Shown here one piece after another: positions 26,585 to 36,363 of a stretch of 64,000 nt of DNA (position 1 is the first letter of the stretch; the number at the start of each line of letters is the position of its first letter). The DNA is taken from contig PBTC01000019.1 in NCBI GenBank assembly GCA_002726935.1, forward strand, positions 82,435 through 146,434. The letters run 5' to 3'. The stretch comes from Candidatus Saccharimonadota bacterium. GTDB taxonomy: Bacteria > Patescibacteriota > Saccharimonadia > Saccharimonadales > Saccharimonadaceae. A program made the translations under genes and the position numbers. The notes under the pieces were generated by a model. The model saw only the letters and a program-made list of their open reading frames with translations. It ran no database searches and was not told the DNA's origin.

Positions 26585-29149
26585 ATGTCTTCTGTGAATT
26601 CCAACTTACAGAGTTTGATTTCTCAAAGTTTCCTCAACAAGAGGGAGAGCGCACTGCAGACCTCAATTGAAAGATTGAGCAGTGGCTTTAGAATTAATTC
26701 AGCCAGAGACGACGCATCTGGTTTAGCGATTTCTACGCGGCTGGACGCACAGGCTCGAGCATTCGACGTTATTCAGCGCAATGCAAATGATGCGGCTTCA
26801 TACATGCAGGTCGCTGACGGCGCCCTTTCGAATATCAGCGAGAATCTTCTCAGAATGGATGAGCTGCGCGCTCAAGCCAACAACGCATTTTTAAGCGCCT
26901 CTGACCGTCGCTTGCTCGACGTTGAGTACCAACAACTCATCGAGGAAAACGATCGCGTTATTGCGACAACCCAATACAACGGCAGGCGAATTTTCGCAGC
27001 CGGAAATGAGGTACTAAGCACAATCTTTGGTGCAAACAATATCGACTTTGACCTATCGGCCACTTTGTCTCTCGATGGACGTGGAACCAAAGGTGCGCTG
27101 CAGTCAATCTTTAACACGGCTGGAATTGGCTCAACGGAGGAGGTTTTGAACCAAACTAACACTGCCGTTGCATCTTTTATCTCAGGGCAAACCGGGGTCT
27201 ACAATATTAACGTCACTCAAGTCGCAAGGGCATTCCAGTATCGGGACACGGTTGGAGCCGGCCCCTTCGGGATTGCTGCAAGCGTCATGAACTCAAACCC
27301 CGCGGTGGCTCAATATCTATCAGGTGCTCCTGGAACATACAACGTCAACGTCGCGACATTGGCCAACAATTTTGTGTATCAGGACAACGTTGGCACGGGA
27401 AACCCAACTCAGGGAATTGCAGCGGCCGGATTCGCAGCCAGTAACACCAACCCGGCAGTGGCAACGATTACGGCCGCTGACGACTCTAACACGCAGTACA
27501 ACTTGTCAGTAACTCAAGTGGCGCGCGGTCAGAGGTCCGTTATCAATATCGGAACTGGAACCAGAAACCTTGGGGGGATTAACACAGCTACTGTAAATAT
27601 TTCCTATGGTGGCGGGCCCGATAACAACTTCAATATTAACGACAACACTTTGACTGGGGCCGAATACGCAGCGGCGATTAATGCCAACTCAGGCGGTAGG
27701 CTGATGGCGACCTTTAACGGCGCAACCGGAGACTTGACAATTGACTCGGTTGGTACCGGCACTGACAATTCGTTCGCCATTAACGTGTCGAGCTTGAATA
27801 ACGGTACAGCAAACCAATTGGACGTAAACGGTGGTGATACCGTACTTGCAGCTCGAAACGCACAGGGCAACCTGAATGGTCAAGCGTTCAACAGCCAGAC
27901 GAATACGGGCATTACGGTAAACGCCGCGGGTGATGCTGGGCGCACCGCGACATTCAACGTGCTGTCGGCTGGCACGACTACATTCAATCAACGTCAGGCA
28001 ACTCAAAACCGTTTCAACATCGCATTTGGCGACGGTACCCCTGGCTTTCAGTTAAACTTGGGATCAGGACCCTTTACAGCGGCTCAGTTTGTAACAGCGT
28101 TCAACAGCTCGGCCGCCGGTGCAAAATTCACCGCCGCCTATGATGCGGGAACCGGTCTGATTACATACACAGGGCTGGAAAACGGTTCGATCGAGACCCT
28201 GTCAATTACGAATGCAAGCACCCAGGTGGATGATGGGGCCACGCTTGCATACGCCCCATCTGATGTGTACAACCTGGGCGCCGGTCAGGTAACGCAAGCG
28301 GGGACGAATTTCACCGGTACGGTCAATGGCACAGCTTTCAATGATCTCGACGGTGCAAATATCACAGCAGCCGGTTTGACTTTCAATGCGAGCGCGCTGG
28401 GTTCAACGACTATCGACGTGATCCAAGCTTCTGTGAATCAGTTCGATGTTGATTTCGGTGACGGAACTGGCTTTACGCTCAACTTAGGGACCGGTACGTT
28501 CAGTGCGGCCGACTTTGTAACTCAATTTAACGCACAAGCAGCGGGTCGATATGTCGCAAACTACGACGGCGCAAATATCACTTACACTTCGCTTCAAACA
28601 GGTGTAGTGAACAGTTTGTCAATTGCGAACATCGGATCGCCCTCAAATAATGCTTTCTCCACAGGGAACGCTACAACTTTGCAGGCCGGTCTAAATGCCA
28701 CTGGGGATGTAAACGGTGCGGCCTTCAACCAGGCGACAAATAACTTCACCAGCCCTGCCGTAAATTTCGCAATCTTGTCGATTGGTAGTACGCAGATTGA
28801 TTATACGGCCGAGACGTTGGGTGAAGTGGATTTCAGGTTCCGAAATATTAAGACCTTAGCCGCAGCACGCGATGAGCAAGATAATCTACGAGTTGCTCTT
28901 GACTCAATTAACCGACTCCGTGGAAAGATTGGAGGAAACCTATCGAGGCTGGATTCGATCATGGAAGAATCTAGAATCAGGGGGCTTAACTACAACATCG
29001 CCATGGGACGAATAATTGATGCCGACTTTGCCTTAGAGACGGCTAAGTTCACAAGGAATCAGATCTTACAACAAGGCACGCAATCCATCCTGGCGTTCTC
29101 CAATGCTGACAATTCGAGAATTCTTGATTTAATAGCTACGGGTCTTTAA
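26585..29149 (+). CDS. Second, large flagellin-like protein with a repetitive central insertion
   Basis: Flagellin N- (LQTSIERLSSGFRINSARDDASGLAISTRLDAQ) and C-terminal (GRIIDADFALETAKFTRNQILQQGTQSILAFSN) domains; 854 aa with repeated modules. Confidence 0.92.
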   Translation: MSSVNSNLQSLISQSFLNKRESALQTSIERLSSGFRINSARDDASGLAISTRLDAQARAFDVIQRNANDAASYMQVADGALSNISENLLRMDELRAQANNAFLSASDRRLLDVEYQQLIEENDRVIATTQYNGRRIFAAGNEVLSTIFGANNIDFDLSATLSLDGRGTKGALQSIFNTAGIGSTEEVLNQTNTAVASFISGQTGVYNINVTQVARAFQYRDTVGAGPFGIAASVMNSNPAVAQYLSGAPGTYNVNVATLANNFVYQDNVGTGNPTQGIAAAGFAASNTNPAVATITAADDSNTQYNLSVTQVARGQRSVINIGTGTRNLGGINTATVNISYGGGPDNNFNINDNTLTGAEYAAAINANSGGRLMATFNGATGDLTIDSVGTGTDNSFAINVSSLNNGTANQLDVNGGDTVLAARNAQGNLNGQAFNSQTNTGITVNAAGDAGRTATFNVLSAGTTTFNQRQATQNRFNIAFGDGTPGFQLNLGSGPFTAAQFVTAFNSSAAGAKFTAAYDAGTGLITYTGLENGSIETLSITNASTQVDDGATLAYAPSDVYNLGAGQVTQAGTNFTGTVNGTAFNDLDGANITAAGLTFNASALGSTTIDVIQASVNQFDVDFGDGTGFTLNLGTGTFSAADFVTQFNAQAAGRYVANYDGANITYTSLQTGVVNSLSIANIGSPSNNAFSTGNATTLQAGLNATGDVNGAAFNQATNNFTSPAVNFAILSIGSTQIDYTAETLGEVDFRFRNIKTLAAARDEQDNLRVALDSINRLRGKIGGNLSRLDSIMEESRIRGLNYNIAMGRIIDADFALETAKFTRNQILQQGTQSILAFSNADNSRILDLIATGL
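27622..28800 (+). repeat. Three diverged tandem modules (about 110-130 aa each) inside the large flagellin
   Basis: NFNINDNTLTGAEYAAAINANSGGRLMATFNGATGDLTI / FNIAFGDGTPGFQLNLGSGPFTAAQFVTAFNSSAAGAKFTAAYDAGTGLITYT / FDVDFGDGTGFTLNLGTGTFSAADFVTQFNAQAAGRYVANYDGANITYT. Confidence 0.75.
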
Positions 29150-29189
29150 CCACTGACGTTCTGCCTCGCATAAATAAAGCGAAATCAAG

Positions 29190-30125
29190 ATGGACCTAAG
29201 CAGATTAGATTTCTCACTTTTTAAGAAATCGGAGGGTGCTCCTAAGGCGCCCTCTGAGGTTTCTTCGCAGGTGGGAAAATCTGCCAGGTCTGTTATTCGC
29301 ACGAATGAGTCAACCTCAAGTAGTCTTGCAAAAAACAATCCGAGAGAGAAAAGAAAACCCCTATCTGCTCGTCTAGCTTCATCTGGTCTCAGTTCTCTTG
29401 CCCTCGATCTGGGAAACCTCTCAGCACAGCTTATAGACCTCAGGGACGCTATTTCGCAATCCAATTTGGATGACGTCGCAATAAATGCCACTAGAGGGGC
29501 CGTCTTGTTGACAAAAAGTGTTGAGTCGTTAATCGACACTCGAAGCATGACTAGACAAGAAAAACTACAGATGCGAATCAAGTTAAGTGAGGTCTCAAAG
29601 TCGCTCGATGTGGTAAGGGACAACTTAAAGTCAAAAAATGATCTCTTTTTTGAAAAGCAAGGCGAAGACGAGAGTTCGGCTGGTCAACTGATAGAACGCT
29701 CTCGATTGGACGTAGACCTCCTAAAAAGAGACATCACGAACAAGATTGGGCTAATTAAAGAAGCACTGGAAAGTCCTGGGCACACAGGTCCACAATCTGA
29801 ACCAGGTGGGGCCGCTTTATCTCCCCTGCTGAAGCCTAAGGTAGCTGCCGAGGAAACAAAGTTAATTGCGGAGTTTATTGTCAATGAGGGGCCTAAAGTA
29901 ATTTCGACTCAGCTTATGCCTGATGCGGAGAAACTGATAAGTATCTTGCTACAAATAGAAATGGGCGTCCAAGCAGATGTAGAGACATACCAATCCAAAA
30001 CAGAAAGCAGTTTTTCTAGCGTTGATGGCAAAAGCAGCGTGGCTACCGCAGAACGGGGTGCCCAAGGTCTGTCCTCGGACGACAAGGGCTCGACCAACAC
30101 GAATCCATTCGTTGTAAATGGCTAA
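29190..30125 (+). CDS. Hypothetical protein between flagellin and fliD
   Basis: 311 aa ORF, colinear with flagellar genes. Confidence 0.5.
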   Translation: MDLSRLDFSLFKKSEGAPKAPSEVSSQVGKSARSVIRTNESTSSSLAKNNPREKRKPLSARLASSGLSSLALDLGNLSAQLIDLRDAISQSNLDDVAINATRGAVLLTKSVESLIDTRSMTRQEKLQMRIKLSEVSKSLDVVRDNLKSKNDLFFEKQGEDESSAGQLIERSRLDVDLLKRDITNKIGLIKEALESPGHTGPQSEPGGAALSPLLKPKVAAEETKLIAEFIVNEGPKVISTQLMPDAEKLISILLQIEMGVQADVETYQSKTESSFSSVDGKSSVATAERGAQGLSSDDKGSTNTNPFVVNG

Positions 30126-30161
30126 GTGCAATAAAAAACACCAATATCAGCACAAACTTTT

Positions 30162-30179
30162 ATACAATGTACTGACTAA
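30162..30179. promoter_or_regulatory. Operator-like palindrome ATAC-AAT-GTAC-TGA-CTAA
   Basis: Upstream of fliD. Confidence 0.6.
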
Positions 30180-30242
30180 CACATTTTGTAATCACTTGAA
30201 TTAAGCAGTCATTCAGGGTTCTTGAGCTAAAAGGAATAAATC

Positions 30243-31829
30243 ATGTCGTCAATCGGGTCGGGCCTAGATATAAACGGAATCGTTGCCAGTCTGGTGTCAA
30301 TCGAACGGAAGTCAAGAATTACGCCGCTTCAAGTGAAACAGGTCAACCTCAATGCGAAGCTGTCGCTTTATGGCCAGATGAAATCAGCCTTTTCGAAGTT
30401 TGAGGACAGCAGCAAAAAGGTGCTGAGCGCGTTCACAAAATACCAGGCGGCATATGCTGCAGCAGAGAAGAAAACCATTACAAACAATGGCGACGGAACT
30501 GTGACTATTTTTACTCCAGGCAATGGAGAGGCCCAGTTCCTTAACACAAAGACCACAAGCAACTCAGATCCGGCTGTGGTGAATCTCAATTCGAACCCTA
30601 CCTATGGAACGTACCAGATCAATGTGATTAATCGCAATGAGGCCCAAGAATACCGGGTCTCGACCGGCACGTCTGATCCAAACGCCCTATTTGGCGGTGG
30701 AACTTTAGATATCAGCTTTGCCAATGGCAGGAATGAGTCGGTAAGCTTTGGTCAGCAGTTGACGAGAAATGACGTCGATAACGATTCGACCACTCAACAG
30801 ATCATCGATAAAATCAATTCCTCTAACGTTGGAATTACGGCCTCTTTCGATTCGGCGACAGGAGAGCTGGTTTTAACCGGAACGAACGCTGGGGCGGCGA
30901 ATGCTTTTACTTTAAATGCCAGAAATGAGGTCGATCAAAGAGCCCAAGGCTTCAACCCCGAGTTCGGTCCGAATGATGGAAACGACAACAACAACACGGG
31001 GTTTTCGAGAATTGCCAGAGGAACGGTGACGAATACCGCTAAGGACACAACCGTATCGATTAACGATGGATCGGGTGCACAAACATTTAGCTCTTTCTCT
31101 GGGACGTTTGTCCAGAGCGGACTTGATTTCACTGTCACTGGCCTAGGCTTCACCGAAATTCGCACATTTGATCGTCAAGACCCAAACCCAGACTATGTTG
31201 GGCCAACGAGTGAAACCCGGGCTTTTCAGGCTGGAGATCCTCAGCCCGGTGAAACACGAGTTCTTACTGCTCCGAGTTCAGCAGAGCTGACAAAAGAATT
31301 GGATGCGTTCATCGCCGACTACAACGCCCTAATTTCCAGGCTAAAGAAGTCACAGGAGAAAGGCGACGATCTCGATCGAGACACGACTCCGTTTAGGCTC
31401 GAAGCAAAAATCCGCGACATATTTAATCAGGTCGTCGGCGGTACGGAAACCAAGCTGGATCTTGGGTTTTCGATAAGCAAAGAAGGCGTGCTGTCGCTGA
31501 ACAAAGATAAACTTGCTGCGAAGTTGGTTAACGACCCAGACGCTTTCAAGAGGATTTTTGCAGACGCTATTGGAAAAGATTTTGTTGCCTATTCTAAGCA
31601 AGTCAACGAGAACGGCGGCGCCCTGAAGGCAAAATCAGACTCGCTTACCAGAACAGTGGATAGCGTTAAAGCAAAGTCGCTCTCAGAAGAGTTCAGGATA
31701 GGCAGGCTGGAGAAGATATACCGCGCACAATTCGTAGCCCTGGATAAAGTGCTTACAGATCTTCAAGTATCACAAGGGTTCTTGTCTCAGGGTCTGGCGA
31801 ACCTACAAGGTTTTAGTCAACAAAACTAA
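30243..31829 (+). CDS. fliD: Flagellar hook-associated protein 2 (filament cap)
   Basis: SSIGSGLDINGIVASLVSIERKSRITPLQVKQVNLNAKLSLYGQMKSAFSKFEDS; C-terminal LDKVLTDLQVSQGFLSQGLANL. Confidence 0.95.
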   Translation: MSSIGSGLDINGIVASLVSIERKSRITPLQVKQVNLNAKLSLYGQMKSAFSKFEDSSKKVLSAFTKYQAAYAAAEKKTITNNGDGTVTIFTPGNGEAQFLNTKTTSNSDPAVVNLNSNPTYGTYQINVINRNEAQEYRVSTGTSDPNALFGGGTLDISFANGRNESVSFGQQLTRNDVDNDSTTQQIIDKINSSNVGITASFDSATGELVLTGTNAGAANAFTLNARNEVDQRAQGFNPEFGPNDGNDNNNTGFSRIARGTVTNTAKDTTVSINDGSGAQTFSSFSGTFVQSGLDFTVTGLGFTEIRTFDRQDPNPDYVGPTSETRAFQAGDPQPGETRVLTAPSSAELTKELDAFIADYNALISRLKKSQEKGDDLDRDTTPFRLEAKIRDIFNQVVGGTETKLDLGFSISKEGVLSLNKDKLAAKLVNDPDAFKRIFADAIGKDFVAYSKQVNENGGALKAKSDSLTRTVDSVKAKSLSEEFRIGRLEKIYRAQFVALDKVLTDLQVSQGFLSQGLANLQGFSQQN

Positions 31830-32128
31830 GCCCCATCGATCTCTTGATAAAGACGAAGTGCATTTTGCTCAATTGAGTAAATGAACTTCGTCTTTTTTAA
31901 TTTCTTCGCCAAAATTGTATTGAATACCGATATCTCGGACGCGACCGTAGTGGCAGAGGGAATGGTTCTCTCGTTCGCCAATAAAGACATCAAGTTGCCA
32001 GTGCTCAAGATTTTTCCATGAGCACTAGCGCAAGCAATAAGCAAATACCTCGTCTTTTCTCGAGTGGTAAAACCTGTGGTCGAAAGCTTTCGAGAAAACT
32101 CTACGATGTCTTCTGGCACTTTTCGCAT
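31826..32128 (-). CDS. Hypothetical protein, possible winged-helix DNA-binding domain
   Basis: 100 aa; LSTGNLMSLLANE...TVASEISVFNTILAKKLKKTKFIYSIEQNALRLY resembles an OmpR/PhoB-type C-terminal winged helix. Confidence 0.45.
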   Translation of the reverse strand: MRKVPEDIVEFSRKLSTTGFTTREKTRYLLIACASAHGKILSTGNLMSLLANERTIPSATTVASEISVFNTILAKKLKKTKFIYSIEQNALRLYQEIDGA

Positions 32129-32131
32129 GTA

Positions 32132-32602
32132 TTAGACCTTGCTGTTCATTGCACTGTTGATCGTTTGCATGACCGTTTCTATGTCATTAAAAATCTCGCC
32201 GGCTGTAAAACGAAGGACTCTCCAGTGATTCTCAACCAAAAGATTTTGCTTCTTTCGATCGGCGATGAAGCCTTTTTTGAATTTGCCGTGATATTGCCAG
32301 CCGTCGACTTCAATGGCAAGCCGATGTGCTGGGAAAGCGATATCCAATCTAAACCTGCGACCAGGGACAGCGTCTTGTAGCTCAAGGACAGGCTCTATAT
32401 CCCCGTAACGCTGAACCACAGAGTCCCAAAGCAACTGGTGAGGGGGGCTAAGGGTCCTGTTCTTTGGCTTGTTATCGATCTGAGCGACGTTTGCCGAAAG
32501 ATCGTTGCCGACGGGCGTTCTCCTTAACGCGCCATCCTCTTTGAAAGAAATATCTCCGAGATGCCTTCTGGCCTCGGAGATACTTTTAAAACGAAGCGCC
32601 AT
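32132..32602 (-). CDS. DUF559/Vsr-like endonuclease-fold protein
   Basis: RRFRLDIAFPAHRLAIEVDGWQYHGKFKKGFIADRKKQNLLVENHWRVLRFTAGEIFND. Confidence 0.75.
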   Translation of the reverse strand: MALRFKSISEARRHLGDISFKEDGALRRTPVGNDLSANVAQIDNKPKNRTLSPPHQLLWDSVVQRYGDIEPVLELQDAVPGRRFRLDIAFPAHRLAIEVDGWQYHGKFKKGFIADRKKQNLLVENHWRVLRFTAGEIFNDIETVMQTINSAMNSKV

Positions 32603-32605
32603 GAC

Positions 32606-33484
32606 TTAAAAATTAGGGCGTGGTTTTGTGGGTTTTGCGGTCGCAGTAAACCCGCGTGCGGCTGGGGCCACGGTTTTTACTGGCTGCACAAGTGGTTTTG
32701 CTGCTGTTGACTTGGCTGGGGCACTGGCACTCAAGGGTGTTGATGCCTTTTTGCCAAAAGACGCTGGTGGGTTCGCCCTCCCCGCTCCAGGTTTTGGTGG
32801 GTTAAACCCCGGTTTTTGTGAGGAAAAGTTTGGTTTACTGGTTGAGGCAACTTGTGGCGCTACCAGGTCGTCAGTATGTCCGGCCTCGGCCGCTTCTTCC
32901 CAATTAGGTGGATCGCCAGCAAATCCCTCATTGTCCAGTCCTTTGGGATGGTCTTGAGTAGATACCTCTTCGTCTTTAATAACGACTCTAGGATCATCGC
33001 TGACGGGGGTAGACAGATCTTGAGAAAGCCTATTCTGAATGGAGGCGGCAACTCTCGATCCCGTGGGGCTGCTGGCTTTCTCTGGTTTGTTTGCTGCGGC
33101 GCTTTTACCGAAAGATGGGGCAGGCCTGCGATTTCCTGCGATGCTGCTGGGTGACTTAGCATCATCGGCCTGGTTGAGCTTACTGCCTGCGGCGGACACC
33201 GCTCTAATCCTATCTGCAGCACTAGGCTGCGCCTTAATCAAGAATTCAAGCGCTTTGATTTTATAGGTGCCAAATTCTTCGGTTCTGACAAGCTCGAAGG
33301 GAACTGTGACGATCTGGCCACTGATGGTTTCTTTGCTTAGCGGTGTATCACCACAGTCGTAGAGGATCGCGTAGCTACCCTCGCTGTTTTCCAGAATTAT
33401 TTCCTGATGCGATCCGGAATCGGCAAGCTCTTTTGGGCTCACATCAGCAACGACGCCGCTGATCACTAAAGCATTGTATTTCAT
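32606..33484 (-). CDS. Hypothetical protein, N-terminal OB-fold-like region plus Pro/Ala/Lys-rich tail
   Basis: 292 aa; beta-rich N-terminus MKYNALVISGVVADVSPKELADSG... then low-complexity basic tail. Confidence 0.45.
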   Translation of the reverse strand: MKYNALVISGVVADVSPKELADSGSHQEIILENSEGSYAILYDCGDTPLSKETISGQIVTVPFELVRTEEFGTYKIKALEFLIKAQPSAADRIRAVSAAGSKLNQADDAKSPSSIAGNRRPAPSFGKSAAANKPEKASSPTGSRVAASIQNRLSQDLSTPVSDDPRVVIKDEEVSTQDHPKGLDNEGFAGDPPNWEEAAEAGHTDDLVAPQVASTSKPNFSSQKPGFNPPKPGAGRANPPASFGKKASTPLSASAPAKSTAAKPLVQPVKTVAPAARGFTATAKPTKPRPNF

Positions 33485-33543
33485 GGTTTTTCCTTGTCTT
33501 CGGACTTGGTTTTATTATCATTAATTATACACCATTAATTATT

Positions 33544-33561
33544 TTAGTCAATACACTGTAT
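33544..33561. promoter_or_regulatory. Operator-like palindrome TTAG-TCA-ATAC-ACT-GTAT (reverse ATAC-AGT-GTAT-TGA-CTAA)
   Basis: Between divergent 33484(-) and 33592(+). Confidence 0.55.
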
Positions 33562-33591
33562 AATAAATTACAAACCCTGTCCGAGAATTTT

Positions 33592-34233
33592 ATGAAGCGC
33601 AGATACTCAAACAAAGTCGACTCACTGGAAAACTTCCTGAGACAGGGAGAGTCCGTATCCTGTAAAAGTGTCGCTGTTCTCAATGAAAAGACCTGTGGGC
33701 CTACATTCTTGCCGGGCCCTGCTGGTGACGTGGAGTGCCTGGCTTATCTTTGCGCCTTAGACGATGTTGCGAATGAGATCAAAGGATGGGCCCACGAAAC
33801 TTGCAGAAAGCTGATTAATGATTTCCAAAAATCGAGGAGCATGGGAGGCTTAAGTTCAACGCCTTTTCCACTCGAGGCTGTTCGAGATATCAGCAGAAAA
33901 GGGGAATTCGCCAGCTTAATGCTTGATCGTGTACACAAAAAATTTGGCCATGGGGGTAACCAAGTTGCATTCGTTGAAAGCAAATCACGACAGAACGAAT
34001 ATGATGCCCTGGATAGGGGTTTTTTGGAGACAAGAAAAATGATCAACCTATTGGAGCAGGAGAACATGCTCATCGCCTTGAGAAAAAGCCCTTCAAATCG
34101 GGAGTTGTTGATGAGCTATGGTGCCTCTCTGGGGGCAAGTGTTTCGGTTGATCAAACTGTGTTCGAAAGCAATATTCTGGAATCTTCGTGCATCGAGGTC
34201 AGCGCGACCAGCAAGGCAAGCCCCAAAGTGTAA
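33592..34233 (+). CDS. Hypothetical protein
   Basis: 213 aa ORF with operator-like palindrome upstream. Confidence 0.5.
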   Translation: MKRRYSNKVDSLENFLRQGESVSCKSVAVLNEKTCGPTFLPGPAGDVECLAYLCALDDVANEIKGWAHETCRKLINDFQKSRSMGGLSSTPFPLEAVRDISRKGEFASLMLDRVHKKFGHGGNQVAFVESKSRQNEYDALDRGFLETRKMINLLEQENMLIALRKSPSNRELLMSYGASLGASVSVDQTVFESNILESSCIEVSATSKASPKV

Positions 34234-34239
34234 ATCAAC

Positions 34240-34419
34240 TCACGTTTTCTTATTAAGGAGTGGATAGCGACTGGCCAACTTGCTAAGCAACTCCGCCTCT
34301 CTTCCGAGATCACCGGATCCATTTCTTAACGTCTTACTCAAACATACAAAATACGCGGTCCTTGCAGCTACGCTTGTGGCTTCAACTTGAGTATTGCTGG
34401 GTTTTTGTTCCTGTCCCAT
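34240..34419 (-). CDS. Hypothetical small protein
   Basis: Track ORF begins at 34521, but the internal ATG at 34419 avoids the 98-bp overlap with the helicase CDS. Confidence 0.4.
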   Translation of the reverse strand: MGQEQKPSNTQVEATSVAARTAYFVCLSKTLRNGSGDLGREAELLSKLASRYPLLNKKT

Positions 34420-34423
34420 TTTT

Positions 34424-36073
34424 CTACATGTTAATGGCGTTAGATGTCTTGTGTATGCCGGACTGTCGATTTGAGGCTCGTGCAATGTAGTCCAAGTGGC
34501 GGTAAAGCCCTGTTGTGTCAAGTCTCGATGCGCTTGAAGAACATGGAGATTGGCTCTGAGGGTCGACTATCGTTCCGAACCCTTGCTGAATTTCGTTTGC
34601 TATGGATGGCCTCATTCCGCGCATCAGCATCTTCATTTCGTCGGCCACCGCGCTAAGATCCAGAGCGCCCGTAGCTCGGGTGAGCCCGACGTAAAGAAGC
34701 ATGATCTCCTCTTTGTTGGTCATCAGGCTTATTCCTGATGGATCTTTTTGATGGCTGATAAACTCGCATAACTTTACCCTCGGAGCCTCCATCCCTTTGA
34801 ATTTGTGGATGGTCGTCACGAAATTCTGACATCTATCCATTGGTGACGCTGACGCGATTATCTTGCCTAGATTCTCAATGCCATAGTCATCAATAAGCTT
34901 CACAAAGGTTCTGTACTCTGAGCCATAGGGTGATTCTGTGTAATCCCTAAAATCTTTCCAAGAAACGAACATCCCGAGTACAGGGTGCTTTGCTCGACCA
35001 CCGCCGATAAGTGTTTTCGCGTGGGCGGCAAAATTCGAGAACTCCCACAGACTCTGAGAATCGATAGATGTTTTTTCCCCGCGTGAGAGAGCCTGGGCTA
35101 GAACATCCATGGCCTGGGCATTAGTGCGGCATAAATAAACATCAGGGGCTATATCATTGTCGTTGTAAACGACCTTTGTTTCTTTTGTTTCCAAGCCTCT
35201 GACTGGCACTTGATTGTTCAGGCATTTCAGAAGACTCGTCGCTAAGTCACCAACGTTTTGCCCGAAGCGAAAGCTCTGGGTGAGGTGATATGTAGGCAAA
35301 TCAAGGTAGTCCAGTGCATTAATCGCCCCTCGCCAAGGGTAAATTTGTTGGAAGTCGTCTCCAACCCAAATTACCTGCGACTCCTGACTTCGAAGGATGT
35401 CAAGCATCACGGGGTCGGCGTCTTGAGCCTCGTCAAAGACTATAGTGCAGTCAATCTTATGGTTGGCCTGATGAAAGAGTTTGACGTAAACGCCATGAAT
35501 AATCCCCCTGGTGCAATTGGGGTCAGTTTGTTCGTGCCAATACCTTTCTACGTGCGGGAACAACTTCTCTCTCAAATAGGAGGCCCTCTTCTCATCACAA
35601 CCCTCTGGAGTCTCAACATGGGCCAGGGAGAGTTCCTTTTCTGCTGATCTGCAAAAGTTCTCGATCGACTTTTGGACGAGCCGCCCCATATACGAGGAGC
35701 TTAGCGTGATCAACTGATTAGTGTGAGATACAAACGAACTCGACTTTAAGCCATATCTGCTTGCCAAGCTAAAAGACGGCTCCTTGGCCATGTGCAGCTT
35801 GTCTTGAATCCTCGGGTCCACCATGTTCTTTGCTACGGAGTTGAAAGTGGAAACAACTACGTTTGGCGTGAACGTTTTAGCTGCCTCGGCTGCCCCAGCA
35901 TTTGTGAATACGATGTAAAGCATATCGGGCTGCGATGAGTGCTCAAATAAGCGCCCTATCTCTCTGCAAATAAATGTCTTGCCGCAACCGGCGCGTGCGA
36001 TTTGCTTGAAGCTTCCGCCCTCCATTGCTGCCTGAAGGCTTTGCTCCTGCTCGCCTGTGTACTTAAGCCTCAT
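34424..36073 (-). CDS. UvrD/PcrA-like SF1 helicase
   Basis: GGSFKQIARAGCGKTFICREI; TIVFDEAQDADPVMLDIL; VIWVGDDFQQIYPWRGAINAL; YHLTQSFRFG; FVTTIHKFKGMEAPRVKL; LLYVGLTRA. Start set at internal MRLKYTGEQEQSLQ (track start 36154). Confidence 0.9.
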   Translation of the reverse strand: MRLKYTGEQEQSLQAAMEGGSFKQIARAGCGKTFICREIGRLFEHSSQPDMLYIVFTNAGAAEAAKTFTPNVVVSTFNSVAKNMVDPRIQDKLHMAKEPSFSLASRYGLKSSSFVSHTNQLITLSSSYMGRLVQKSIENFCRSAEKELSLAHVETPEGCDEKRASYLREKLFPHVERYWHEQTDPNCTRGIIHGVYVKLFHQANHKIDCTIVFDEAQDADPVMLDILRSQESQVIWVGDDFQQIYPWRGAINALDYLDLPTYHLTQSFRFGQNVGDLATSLLKCLNNQVPVRGLETKETKVVYNDNDIAPDVYLCRTNAQAMDVLAQALSRGEKTSIDSQSLWEFSNFAAHAKTLIGGGRAKHPVLGMFVSWKDFRDYTESPYGSEYRTFVKLIDDYGIENLGKIIASASPMDRCQNFVTTIHKFKGMEAPRVKLCEFISHQKDPSGISLMTNKEEIMLLYVGLTRATGALDLSAVADEMKMLMRGMRPSIANEIQQGFGTIVDPQSQSPCSSSASRLDTTGLYRHLDYIARASNRQSGIHKTSNAINM

Positions 36074-36338
36074 TGATGAGGACTCTGTGGAACATGCTGA
36101 TCGTACGAACAGCTTGATTATCCGACTCCGTTCTTTCTGGAAGCGGGGCACCATGGTTCATTATTTTAGAAAGGGCGAGCTGCTCAATATCCTTCCGTAT
36201 TTCTTCCGAGAGGAGATCGAAAATATCCTTCTGATCAAACATGTGCTCGATCTTTTTAAAGGCATCCGGGAACGACCTCTTGTAGAGGAACACCAATCTA
36301 GATGCTTGTTCCGTGAGTTCGAGTGCTGGAATTTCCAT
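36063..36338 (-). CDS. Hypothetical protein
   Basis: 91 aa ORF in the same operon direction. Confidence 0.4.
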   Translation of the reverse strand: MEIPALELTEQASRLVFLYKRSFPDAFKKIEHMFDQKDIFDLLSEEIRKDIEQLALSKIMNHGAPLPERTESDNQAVRTISMFHRVLINEA

Positions 36339-36363
36339 TTTTACTTTTTCCTAAGATAAACAG

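Noticed and set aside
34424-34521. Apparent 98-bp gene overlap between the 93-aa ORF and the UvrD-like helicase
   Set aside because: Explained by choosing the internal ATG at 34419 for the small ORF.
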